NCBI RefSeq assembly: GCF_937924975.1
Contig: NZ_CALEYG010000001.1
Span: 1-5,331 of the forward strand
Length of the DNA: 5,331 nt
Source: an uncultured Stomatobaculum sp.
Lineage (GTDB): Bacteria > Bacillota > Clostridia > Lachnospirales > Lachnospiraceae
Direction of reading: 5' to 3'
The notes beneath the pieces are model-generated. The model did no database searches, was not told the origin of the DNA, and saw nothing but the letters and a program-made list of their open reading frames with translations. Position 1 is the stretch's first letter, and each line of letters opens with the position of its first letter. Of this stretch, positions 1 to 4,761 are shown piece by piece. The position numbers were made by a program, and so were the translations under genes.

Positions 1-53
1 ACAGTTCGCCGGAGGAATTATTTCAGACTGTCCTACTTGATCTTGCAATCTAG
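1..53 (+). CDS. Possible C-terminal end of a plus-strand gene cut by the window edge
   Basis: Plus-strand frame 3 is open from the left edge to a TAG at 51-53 and reads SSPEELFQTVLLDLAI, which looks like an amphipathic helix at a protein C-terminus. If real, this gene converges on the sirtuin gene, whose stop lies 16 bases further on. The other two plus frames give a less protein-like peptide or an unbroken antisense reading of the sirtuin gene. Only 16 codons are visible, no family can be assigned, and no plus-strand terminator follows the stop. It could be chance. Confidence 0.25.
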   Translation, partial: SSPEELFQTVLLDLAI

Positions 54-56
54 AGT

Positions 57-76
57 AAAAATCACGCTTCAGCGTG
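57..76 (-). terminator. Short terminator-like hairpin at the end of the sirtuin gene
   Basis: Read on the minus strand, CACGC-TGAA-GCGTG forms a 5-bp stem with a TGAA loop and is followed by ATTTTTAC. The loop contains the stop codon of the sirtuin gene. The placement and U-tract fit an intrinsic terminator, but the stem is short, so it may be weak or incidental. Confidence 0.4.
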
Positions 77-824
77 CCTCTTCCAGCGCCTTTGAGAGCA
101 CCTCTCCGATCGGTGCCTGTATGACCAGATCCGCATCCCGGTCTGCCGGCGTTGCACTGCGGTTGATGACGACCAAGTGACGTCCGCCGAAATAGCGCAG
201 GAGTCCCGCCGCCGGATAGACCGCGAGCGAGGTTCCGCCGACAATCAAAAGATCCGCTTCCGCGATGCGGCGTGCTGCTTCGCTAAGCAGGGCACTGTCC
301 AGCGCTTCCTCATAGAGCACCACATCCGGCTTGATGATACCACCGCAGTCGCAGTGCGGTACCACACCGGAGCGCGATAACAGCCCCGCTAGGGAATAAG
401 ACTTTCCGCAGCGCATACAGTGGTTTTTCAGGACTGTTCCGTGGAGCGGCAATACCTGTTTGCTCCCGGCCTTCTCGTGCAGTCCGTCAATATTCTGGGT
501 AATCACCGCGCTGAGTTTTCCCTGCCGCTCAAGCGCGGCGAGTGCCAGATGCGCGGCGTTCGGCTCTGCGTCCGGATAGAGCATTCTTTCCTTATAAAAT
601 TCATAGAACTGCTCTGTGTGCGATAGAAAGAAGCTGTGGCTCACAATCTGCTCCGGCGGATAACTCCGCTTCTCTGCATAGAGTCCGTCCGCCGAGCGAA
701 AATCCGGAATCCCGCTCTCGGTCGAGACACCCGCGCCGCCGAAAAAGACAATGCGCCGACTCTCCACAATCCAGGTTCCGAGTGTTGTAATCTGTGCTTC
801 CAAGCCTTCTGTTTCTCTGCTCAT
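69..824 (-). CDS. cobB: Sirtuin (Sir2 family), NAD-dependent protein deacylase
   Basis: This 251-residue protein is a cytosolic sirtuin that removes acyl groups from lysines using NAD, yielding nicotinamide and O-acyl-ADP-ribose. Family motifs appear in order: the NAD-binding GAGVSTESGIPDFRS (about 30-44), TQNIDGLHEKAG (109-120), the catalytic His128 in LHG, a zinc site with C136/C139 and C158/C160, KPDVVLYEE (165-173), GTSLAVYPA (197-205) and the NR at 221-222. The length is normal for a bacterial single-domain sirtuin. The ATG at 824 is chosen because AGGAAGG lies 3 nt upstream and family similarity begins just after it. The in-frame upstream extension has no sirtuin content. One oddity is that the second zinc half-site is CxC rather than the classic CxxC. 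The upstream neighbour is an acetyltransferase gene 208 nt away on the same strand. The substrate cannot be read from the sequence; the symbol cobB is the generic bacterial one. Confidence 0.96.
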   Translation of the reverse strand: MSRETEGLEAQITTLGTWIVESRRIVFFGGAGVSTESGIPDFRSADGLYAEKRSYPPEQIVSHSFFLSHTEQFYEFYKERMLYPDAEPNAAHLALAALERQGKLSAVITQNIDGLHEKAGSKQVLPLHGTVLKNHCMRCGKSYSLAGLLSRSGVVPHCDCGGIIKPDVVLYEEALDSALLSEAARRIAEADLLIVGGTSLAVYPAAGLLRYFGGRHLVVINRSATPADRDADLVIQAPIGEVLSKALEEAR

Positions 825-840
825 AGCCCTTCCTTTCTTT

Positions 841-893
841 TGCGTTAACGCAGCTCCATGAGCTGTTGCATCAAAAGACTCACGCGCGTAATC
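841..893 (-). promoter_or_regulatory. Run of small hairpins in the sirtuin 5' leader
   Basis: Three self-complementary blocks sit just upstream of the sirtuin Shine-Dalgarno. TGCGTTAACGCA (841-852) is a perfect 12-bp palindrome, AGCTC-CAT-GAGCT (852-864) a 5-bp stem with a 3-nt loop, and 877-893 folds as TTAC/GTGA around GCGC. In the minus-strand RNA they would form consecutive hairpins ending about 7 nt before AGGAAGG. They could stabilise the mRNA, affect translation initiation, or bind a repressor as DNA (the 12-mer is dyad-symmetric). No known riboswitch class is recognised. Confidence 0.4.
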
Positions 894-897
894 CCCC

Positions 898-978
898 GGC
901 AGGCCGCACCGAGCAGCCATGCCGACACGCCTTCTTATTATAATGCCTTTCTCCCACAAGAAATACGGTCGGCCTGCC
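898..978. repeat. Inverted repeat enclosing an AT-rich segment with TATAAT
   Basis: The left arm GGCAGGCCG (898-906) is exactly complementary to CGGCCTGCC (970-978). CCG (909-911) and CGG (966-968) extend the pairing after a small bulge. The enclosed 54 nt contain ATTATAAT (937-944), which reads as a consensus -10 box on both strands, and a small TTTCT/AGAAA hairpin on the minus strand. It may be the base stem of a structured leader RNA between the acetyltransferase and sirtuin genes, or a DNA-level feature. It is GC-rich in the arms and AT-rich inside. Confidence 0.5.
937..942 (-). promoter_or_regulatory. Candidate -10 box for the sirtuin gene
   Basis: The minus strand reads TATAAT, a full consensus -10, about 113 nt upstream of the sirtuin ATG. 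At 16-18 nt spacing no sequence resembling TTGACA is found (TATTTC at 17 nt), and there is no TGn extension, so the promoter call rests on the -10 alone. Because the octamer is palindromic, the plus strand also reads TATAAT (939-944). Confidence 0.3.
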
Positions 979-1010
979 CCGCGCACTCGCCTACATTGGC
1001 AGTCAACTTG

Positions 1011-1034
1011 GGCTTCCGATCGGAAGCCTTTTTT
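1011..1034 (+). terminator. Intrinsic terminator oriented for plus-strand transcription
   Basis: GGCTTCCGATCGGAAGCC (1011-1028) is a perfect 18-nt palindrome that folds as a 7-bp stem with a GATC loop. It is followed on the plus strand by six T residues (1029-1034). It lies immediately after the minus-strand acetyltransferase stop codon, yet in that direction the A-run precedes the hairpin and no U-tract follows. It therefore looks functional only for RNA made from the plus strand, where no gene is apparent. Confidence 0.65.
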
Positions 1035-2070
1035 ACATTTCTTCGTCAAAATAAGCCCTGTATGACGTCAATTCCTCTGCCCAAGGCGCACGCTGCATGC
1101 CGAAAAATACGGCAACCAGTTCTTCCGGTGTGAGCGCCGTGACATGCTGCCGCCGCTCTGTCTCTGTCGAAAGCCGCTCCACGAAACTTCCCCGCTTGGT
1201 CGCACGCAGCAAAAAGACGCCGTTGTTCTCCGCAATCAGCGGATCTTTCAGCGAAAAGAAAAACTTCCGCTCCTCCGCCGCCGCTTCCTTCCGGAGCGAA
1301 ATCCCCGCAAAAAAAGCGGGGATTGAGAGAATACGCGCCATGATGAAGGGCTCGGTGCCGCAACATTTCAGGGTTGCCGCGTCCGGCAATATGACGCGGG
1401 CATCCTGCTCCCGTGTGTCCGGATAGTCAAAGACCTCCATTCCGATCAGCTTTTCGCTGCCGCCCGCCTGTCTCTCCCAGACAGACAGCACCCGTCCTTC
1501 TCCAGCGGACACCTCGCCGCACACGCGGCGCAGGTAGTCGGGGCTTCGCAGGCAGAAAATATCATACTTCTCTGCGAGTATTGCGTTACAGCAGGCTGAC
1601 AGCTCGTTTAACAGACTCTCGTCTCCGACATCCACCGCGCGGCAGTGATAGCAGGCATCGTTTTTTAGAATGCGTTTTTCCCGCCGCGAGGCATAGGCAA
1701 ACTGAAACGGCGTATAGTAGGCGGGGTTTGCCGGCTCGAGAAACACAAAGGGTTTGCCGGCCGCATACTCCTCCCGAAGCGCCTCGGTCAGGATGCGCCG
1801 CATGATGCCGCGCCGCCTGTACTTCTGCCCCGTTGCCACCGCGACAATATAGGAGAGTGTCAGTTCTTCTCTCCCGCATTGCACCCGACAGGGGTTCAGG
1901 CAGAGCATCCCTTCAACTTCCTCTTCGTTCTCTATGACATAGACCGTATTTTCCCGCATACGCGACGCATAGTAAAAATCCCGCATGCGCGCGCTGTCCT
2001 CCGGAAAAGCCTCTTCGTAGAGTTTCCGCGTGCGCTCCTTTTCCGTCTGTTCCAACTTCTTGACTTGCAT
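1033..2070 (-). CDS. GNAT family N-acetyltransferase, Eis-like
   Basis: This 345-residue protein is a predicted cytosolic acetyl-CoA-dependent N-acetyltransferase. The N-terminal GNAT domain (about 1-130) carries the acetyl-CoA-binding signature VATGQKYRRRGIM (78-90), followed by the LEPANPAYYTPFQF stretch (111-124) typical of Eis-like clostridial members. Residues about 150-260 would be the second, degenerate GNAT-like domain, and the C-terminal part (about 265-325, including LTPEELVAVFFG) resembles the SCP2-like third domain of Eis proteins. It is somewhat shorter than the roughly 400-residue mycobacterial Eis. The ATG at 2070 is chosen because AGGAGAGGGG lies 8 nt upstream; the 80-residue upstream extension runs through a terminator and is not protein-like. 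A strong terminator sits only 22 nt before the start, and the sirtuin gene follows downstream. The substrate is unknown: aminoglycoside, polyamine, peptide or protein amines are all possible in this family. Confidence 0.88.
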   Translation of the reverse strand: MQVKKLEQTEKERTRKLYEEAFPEDSARMRDFYYASRMRENTVYVIENEEEVEGMLCLNPCRVQCGREELTLSYIVAVATGQKYRRRGIMRRILTEALREEYAAGKPFVFLEPANPAYYTPFQFAYASRREKRILKNDACYHCRAVDVGDESLLNELSACCNAILAEKYDIFCLRSPDYLRRVCGEVSAGEGRVLSVWERQAGGSEKLIGMEVFDYPDTREQDARVILPDAATLKCCGTEPFIMARILSIPAFFAGISLRKEAAAEERKFFFSLKDPLIAENNGVFLLRATKRGSFVERLSTETERRQHVTALTPEELVAVFFGMQRAPWAEELTSYRAYFDEEM

Positions 2071-2092
2071 GCACTTTTCCCCTCTCCTTGTC

Positions 2093-2123
2093 AAAAAAGA
2101 TCTGCCCGACGCGGACAGATCTT
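2093..2123 (-). terminator. Strong intrinsic terminator after the purC-DUF2156 pair
   Basis: On the minus strand AAGATCTGTCC pairs with GGGCAGATCTT (11 bp with one G-U) around a GCGTC loop, and the RNA continues with a run of U residues (TCTTTTTTGACA). It starts 9 nt after the stop codon of the DUF2156 gene. It also directly precedes the acetyltransferase ribosome binding site. On the plus strand it is followed by a T-rich stretch (2122-2134), so it may work weakly in both directions. Confidence 0.85.
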
Positions 2124-2132
2124 CTTTCTTTT

Positions 2133-3128
2133 TTAGTATTGCATCTCTGCCTGAATCTGCCGGTCGCTCAAATCCGCGCCCTTTCGCTCCAGAATCAGAT
2201 ATTTCTTTGCAAATCCACAGGGATAGTAGCTCTGCTTTGATTTCCGCAGTCCCTCCAGACCGACATCGTCCTCGCGGTTGATGATGGCTGCCTCCGGAAA
2301 GGCGTGGCACAGGAACTCTTTGTTGATGGCCTGATAGAGGCCGTCAATCTCCGGATTTGCCTTTTCGATGTGAATGACCGCCATGTTGTCGCGCCGGTTC
2401 AAGCTACCGACCGAGAAAGCCGCGAGCTCGCCGTCAATCAGAATCGCACCGGTGCTGACACTTTTTCCGAGAGCCAGCTCTTCGCCGTGATTCAGAAGAT
2501 CGTGAATGCCCTCAACCTCGCGGTCCAGGTGGTCTTCGACCTCATCTCCCTTACCGTCCCGCCACTTTTCGAGGAAACGGAGCACGGCCTCGTGGTCACC
2601 CGGCTCCAGCGGACGGTAGGTATAGCGCTCGCCGTAGTTCTTGATAAAGTTATTGTAGTGATTCTTTTTCTTGTGGAGTTTTCTGCCCGAGAGCGTGCGA
2701 AGCGCGTTGCCGTCATAGAGATAATCGGCGGCGTTCTCCTCTTCCTCGACCAGATACTGATCCTCCGGCAGCTGCAGTGCGCGCACGGCGCCCTCATCCG
2801 CGAGTTTCACAATGAGCGGCTTTTTCAGCACCTCGCGAAAATACCGCTGCAGTGCCGCAAAACAGGCGGGAAGATCCTCCTCCCGCGCGAGCGGCATGGC
2901 CGCATAGGGCTCGTCCTCGGTGCCGTAGAGCCAGAGCAGGCCGAGTTCCCGCTCGCCGTCTCTCAGAACCGCAGCCCGCGCGTCAAAGTACTTCCTCCAG
3001 AGAAAACTCTCGAGCGGTGTGCTGTCTGAGGTGAGATTGGAGCGCAGCTCATAGAACTTTGCGTAGCGTGCCACATCGCCCGCGTGAAAATGATGAAACT
3101 CCGGCTGACTTTCCTTCTTACAATCCAT
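2133..3128 (-). CDS. DUF2156 protein (phosphatidylglycerol lysyltransferase C-terminal-like)
   Basis: This 331-residue protein has the DUF2156 fold, a double GNAT-like architecture related to the catalytic domain of MprF-type lysyltransferases and to FemX enzymes. Recognisable pieces are the N-terminal LESFLWRKYF (39-48), LSGRKLHKKKNHYNNF (146-161), a central acidic and basic region (190-220), GAILIDGELAAFSVG (227-241), and the C-terminal INREDDVGLEGLRKSKQSYYP (283-303, the most diagnostic motif). No transmembrane segments are present, so unlike full MprF it lacks the flippase and is probably cytosolic or peripheral. The ATG at 3128 is the only usable start: the codons upstream reach the in-frame purC TGA after six triplets. 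No Shine-Dalgarno sits at normal distance, which suggests translation coupled to purC. The family often transfers aminoacyl groups from aminoacyl-tRNA, but the acceptor here is unknown. Confidence 0.88.
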   Translation of the reverse strand: MDCKKESQPEFHHFHAGDVARYAKFYELRSNLTSDSTPLESFLWRKYFDARAAVLRDGERELGLLWLYGTEDEPYAAMPLAREEDLPACFAALQRYFREVLKKPLIVKLADEGAVRALQLPEDQYLVEEEENAADYLYDGNALRTLSGRKLHKKKNHYNNFIKNYGERYTYRPLEPGDHEAVLRFLEKWRDGKGDEVEDHLDREVEGIHDLLNHGEELALGKSVSTGAILIDGELAAFSVGSLNRRDNMAVIHIEKANPEIDGLYQAINKEFLCHAFPEAAIINREDDVGLEGLRKSKQSYYPCGFAKKYLILERKGADLSDRQIQAEMQY

Positions 3129-3135
3129 AACGCCC

Positions 3136-3164
3136 GAAGCAGTGCTTCAGTCTAACTCCTTTCC
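3136..3164 (-). promoter_or_regulatory. Hairpin and displaced ribosome binding site at the purC-DUF2156 junction
   Basis: On the minus strand GGAAAGGAG (3164-3156) lies inside the last purC codons, 27 nt before the DUF2156 ATG. Between them is GAAGC-ACT-GCTTC (3148-3136), a hairpin beginning in the purC stop codon. If folded, it would reduce the effective spacing from the AGGAG to the ATG to about 14 nt. This could allow coupled or structure-assisted initiation. Confidence 0.35.
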
Positions 3165-4019
3165 CGTGAGCATCGCATACGCTTCCTTGTACTTTGCGAT
3201 GGTCTTGTCAATGACATCCTGCGGGAGCTTGTAGTCGCTGTCCGGATTCGCCTTCAGCCAGTCGCGCACAAACTGCTTGTCAAACGACGGCTGAGACTTG
3301 CCCGGCGCGTAGCCCTCGAGCGGCCAGAAGCGCGAGGAATCCGGGGTCAGCATCTCGTCCGCAAGGACAACCTCACCCGCCTCGTTGAGACCGAACTCGA
3401 ACTTCGTGTCCGCAATAATGATACCCTTGGTCTTCGCGTAGTCCGCGCAGAGGCGATACAGTGCCAGCGTCTTGTCGCGGATAATCTCCGCGTACTCTCT
3501 GCCCTTGCCCGGGAAGGCCTTCTCAAGCACTTCGATGCAGCGCGCAAAGTCAATATTCTCGTCGTGGTCACCGATCTCCGCCTTGGTGCTCGGCGTGAAG
3601 ATCGGCTCCGGCAGCTGCTCGGACTCCTGCAAGCCCGCCGGGAGCTGAATGCCGCAAACGGTTCCGTTCTTCTTATAGCTCTCCCAACCGCTGCCCGTGA
3701 TATAGCCGCGGACAATGCACTCAATCGGCAGCATTGTGAGCTTCTTGCAAAGCATGCTGCGGCGCTCGAATTCCGGCGTGCGGAAATATTCCGGCATGTC
3801 CGCCGTATCCGTGCTGATCATGTGGTTCGGCATGACATCCTTGGTATATTCAAACCAGAAACGGGACAGCTGCGTGAGCACCGCCCCCTTGTCCGTAATG
3901 CGATTCTTTAAGATTACGTCAAAGGCGGAAATGCGATCCGTCGCGACCATGATAAGGCCCTCGCCGACATCGTAGATCTCGCGCACTTTTCCCTCTTTTA
4001 CCGGTCTGTACTCCTGCAT
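3147..4019 (-). CDS. purC: Phosphoribosylaminoimidazole-succinocarboxamide synthase (SAICAR synthetase)
   Basis: PurC condenses CAIR with L-aspartate using ATP to give SAICAR, a late step of de novo purine synthesis in the cytosol. The 290-residue protein matches the family throughout: KEGKVREIYDVGEGLIMVATDRISAFD begins within the first ten residues (split here as KEGKVREIYD at 8-17 and ATDRISAFD at 26-34), LPIECIVRGYITGSGW at 97-112, the ATP/substrate-binding FTPSTKAEIGDHDENI at 141-156, IADTKFEFG at 202-210 and DEMLTPDSSRFW at 221-232. It is the longer, about 290-300 residue type (as in yeast Ade1) rather than the about 235-residue E. coli/Bacillus type. AGAGGAGGT sits 6 nt before the ATG, fixing the start. 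It is not inside a pur cluster in this window. A DUF2156 gene follows after 18 nt. Confidence 0.98.
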   Translation of the reverse strand: MQEYRPVKEGKVREIYDVGEGLIMVATDRISAFDVILKNRITDKGAVLTQLSRFWFEYTKDVMPNHMISTDTADMPEYFRTPEFERRSMLCKKLTMLPIECIVRGYITGSGWESYKKNGTVCGIQLPAGLQESEQLPEPIFTPSTKAEIGDHDENIDFARCIEVLEKAFPGKGREYAEIIRDKTLALYRLCADYAKTKGIIIADTKFEFGLNEAGEVVLADEMLTPDSSRFWPLEGYAPGKSQPSFDKQFVRDWLKANPDSDYKLPQDVIDKTIAKYKEAYAMLTGKELD

Positions 4020-4058
4020 ACTCGTACCTCCTCTTAATGGTGAAGCCCTACCTTGAGT

Positions 4059-4087
4059 ATCGTATCACAAACTGTCTTGCTTGTACA
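4059..4087 (-). promoter_or_regulatory. Candidate purC promoter
   Basis: On the minus strand TGTACA (4087-4082, four of six matches to TTGACA) is separated by 17 nt from TACGAT (4064-4059, four of six matches to TATAAT). TG one base upstream makes this an extended -10 (TGATACGAT). The predicted start near 4052 would give a leader of only about 33 nt, leaving no room for a purine riboswitch. No clear PurR box was seen. Confidence 0.5.
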
Positions 4088-4115
4088 CGCCGCCGAAGCC
4101 TTGGAAATCTCATTC

Positions 4116-4156
4116 AAAAAAGAGGGCAATCCTTAGCTTTTCAAGAAGCCGAAGGC
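4116..4156 (-). terminator. Weak terminator after the 62-residue protein gene
   Basis: On the minus strand CCTT/AAGG and GCTT/AAGC stems, closed below by GG/CC, form an imperfect hairpin with a CTTGAA loop, followed by CTCTTTTTTG. It lies 20 nt after the small gene's stop codon and just upstream of the purC promoter candidate, which is where a terminator is expected. The stem is interrupted, so the call is tentative. Confidence 0.4.
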
Positions 4157-4176
4157 CACGATCAATGATACGAAAA

Positions 4177-4365
4177 TTATTTATCCAAACTCCATCCGTA
4201 GGTGTCTTCGAATGCTCTTCGGTAGCTCTCCTCGAATATTGCGTCGTATCGCTCTAAAGCTTCTTTCGCCGCTTGTGGAGCGTCTTCTCGCAACCGTCCT
4301 TTCTCCAGATACGGCTCAAAAATAGCTTCCAGTTTGAGTTGCTCTTCCGTATATCTAATAACCAT
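4177..4365 (-). CDS. Small acidic helical protein of unknown function (62 aa)
   Basis: I do not recognise a family. The 62-residue product starts MVIRYTEEQL and ends GWSLDK. It is rich in Glu, Ala, Arg and Tyr, has no Cys and only one Pro, and appears almost wholly alpha-helical and soluble, without a signal peptide or membrane segment. Support for a real gene comes from a perfect AAAGGAGG five nt before the ATG, a protein-like composition and a terminator-like hairpin after the stop. Its DNA is visibly more AT-rich than purC and the other neighbours (for example TTG, AGT and AAA codons), which may mean a separate origin. Upstream lies a promoter-like box with a palindrome. It could be a small regulator or an antitoxin-like protein, but no toxin partner is visible. 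Confidence 0.68.
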   Translation of the reverse strand: MVIRYTEEQLKLEAIFEPYLEKGRLREDAPQAAKEALERYDAIFEESYRRAFEDTYGWSLDK

Positions 4366-4395
4366 CTCTGCCTCCTTTCTTCTGTCTCATCTCTT

Positions 4396-4667
4396 TTACT
4401 CGCTGCGGGGCCGCATACTCTGCTTCTGCTTCATCAAATCAGCCCACGCAAACTTTGCCGCAATCTCGCACAGCGGGCCGCATCGTTTGCATTTGTAAGA
4501 ACCGGCCCACTTTCGCGTTGCTCTTCAGAACTCTCGTTCAAGTGCCGCACTTGGTGCAATTCAGTATACCATTTTTCGCAGAGCCGTTCCTCTAAATTTA
4601 TCACTTCACAAATTGCACGGCTTGTATATGTCGCCAAACGCCGCGCCTTTCCCGGAGATAACGGGCA
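4396..4667 (-). pseudogene. Possible frameshifted remnant of a small Cys-rich protein
   Basis: This gap of about 300 nt has no intact gene with a good start. One minus frame (down to a TGA at 4436-4434) contains a protein-like piece, LEERLCEKWYTELHQ. A second frame, open from 4524 to a TAA at 4398-4396, reads RKWAGSYKCKRCGPLCEIAA and then KFAWADLMKQKQSM, including a C-x2-C-x3-C cluster like a zinc knuckle. Joining them needs a single frameshift near 4525. Neither piece has an ATG start with a Shine-Dalgarno; the longer frame begins only at a TTG inside the upstream terminator's T-run. The TAA is followed after 30 nt by the start of the 62-residue gene. It may be a decayed upstream gene, or chance. 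Confidence 0.27.
4539..4568 (-). promoter_or_regulatory. Extended -10 promoter box with adjacent 15-bp palindrome (candidate operator)
   Basis: On the minus strand TGGTATACT gives an extended -10 (TATACT at 4568-4563). No good -35 is found at 17 nt. CAAGTGC-C-GCACTTG (4539-4553) is a perfect 7-bp dyad around one base. Predicted transcription would start near 4556, so the palindrome spans about +4 to +18, where a repressor would block initiation. The transcript would carry the 62-residue gene after a leader of about 190 nt. Confidence 0.35.
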
Positions 4668-4668
4668 C

Positions 4669-4707
4669 AAAAAAGCGGGGCGGGGAAGCTATGCTTCTCC
4701 GCCCCGC
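4669..4707 (-). terminator. Strong intrinsic terminator after the cell-wall-binding protein gene
   Basis: On the minus strand GCGGGGCGG pairs with CCGCCCCGC, then one A-C mismatch, then GAAGC pairs with GCTTC around an ATA loop. Six U residues follow (CCGCTTTTTTGTG). It starts 54 nt downstream of the stop codon. The high-GC stem plus a clean U-tract makes this a confident call. Confidence 0.9.
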
Positions 4708-4761
4708 GCAGGTGCAAGAATTAGGGATCTCGTTGCCGCCTTGCTTTTTTAGTACTGCTGT

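Noticed and set aside
825..1049. N-terminal extension of the sirtuin open frame to 326 residues
   Set aside because: The extra residues match no sirtuin sequence, the frame crosses palindromes and a terminator, and a good Shine-Dalgarno sits before the ATG at 824.
1046..1366. 106-residue minus frame inside the acetyltransferase gene
   Set aside because: It is an out-of-frame shadow with low-complexity Ala/Gly/Arg/Cys composition.
2071..2310. N-terminal extension of the acetyltransferase open frame to 425 residues
   Set aside because: It overlaps the DUF2156 coding end and the terminator at 2093-2123 in another frame. AGGAGAGGGG marks the ATG at 2070.
2304..3029. Long plus-strand open frame (241 codons) opposite the DUF2156 gene
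   Set aside because: It is an antisense shadow in GC-rich DNA: the minus strand has a clear DUF2156 family match, and the plus frame shows no domain or ribosome binding site.
4020..4058. Purine riboswitch or other aptamer upstream of purC
   Set aside because: The predicted leader is only about 33 nt and shows no aptamer-like stems.
4434..4670. 78-residue minus frame as an intact gene
   Set aside because: It starts at a TTG within the terminator's T-run with no Shine-Dalgarno, and the likely C-terminal part lies in a different frame. It is kept only as a possible remnant.
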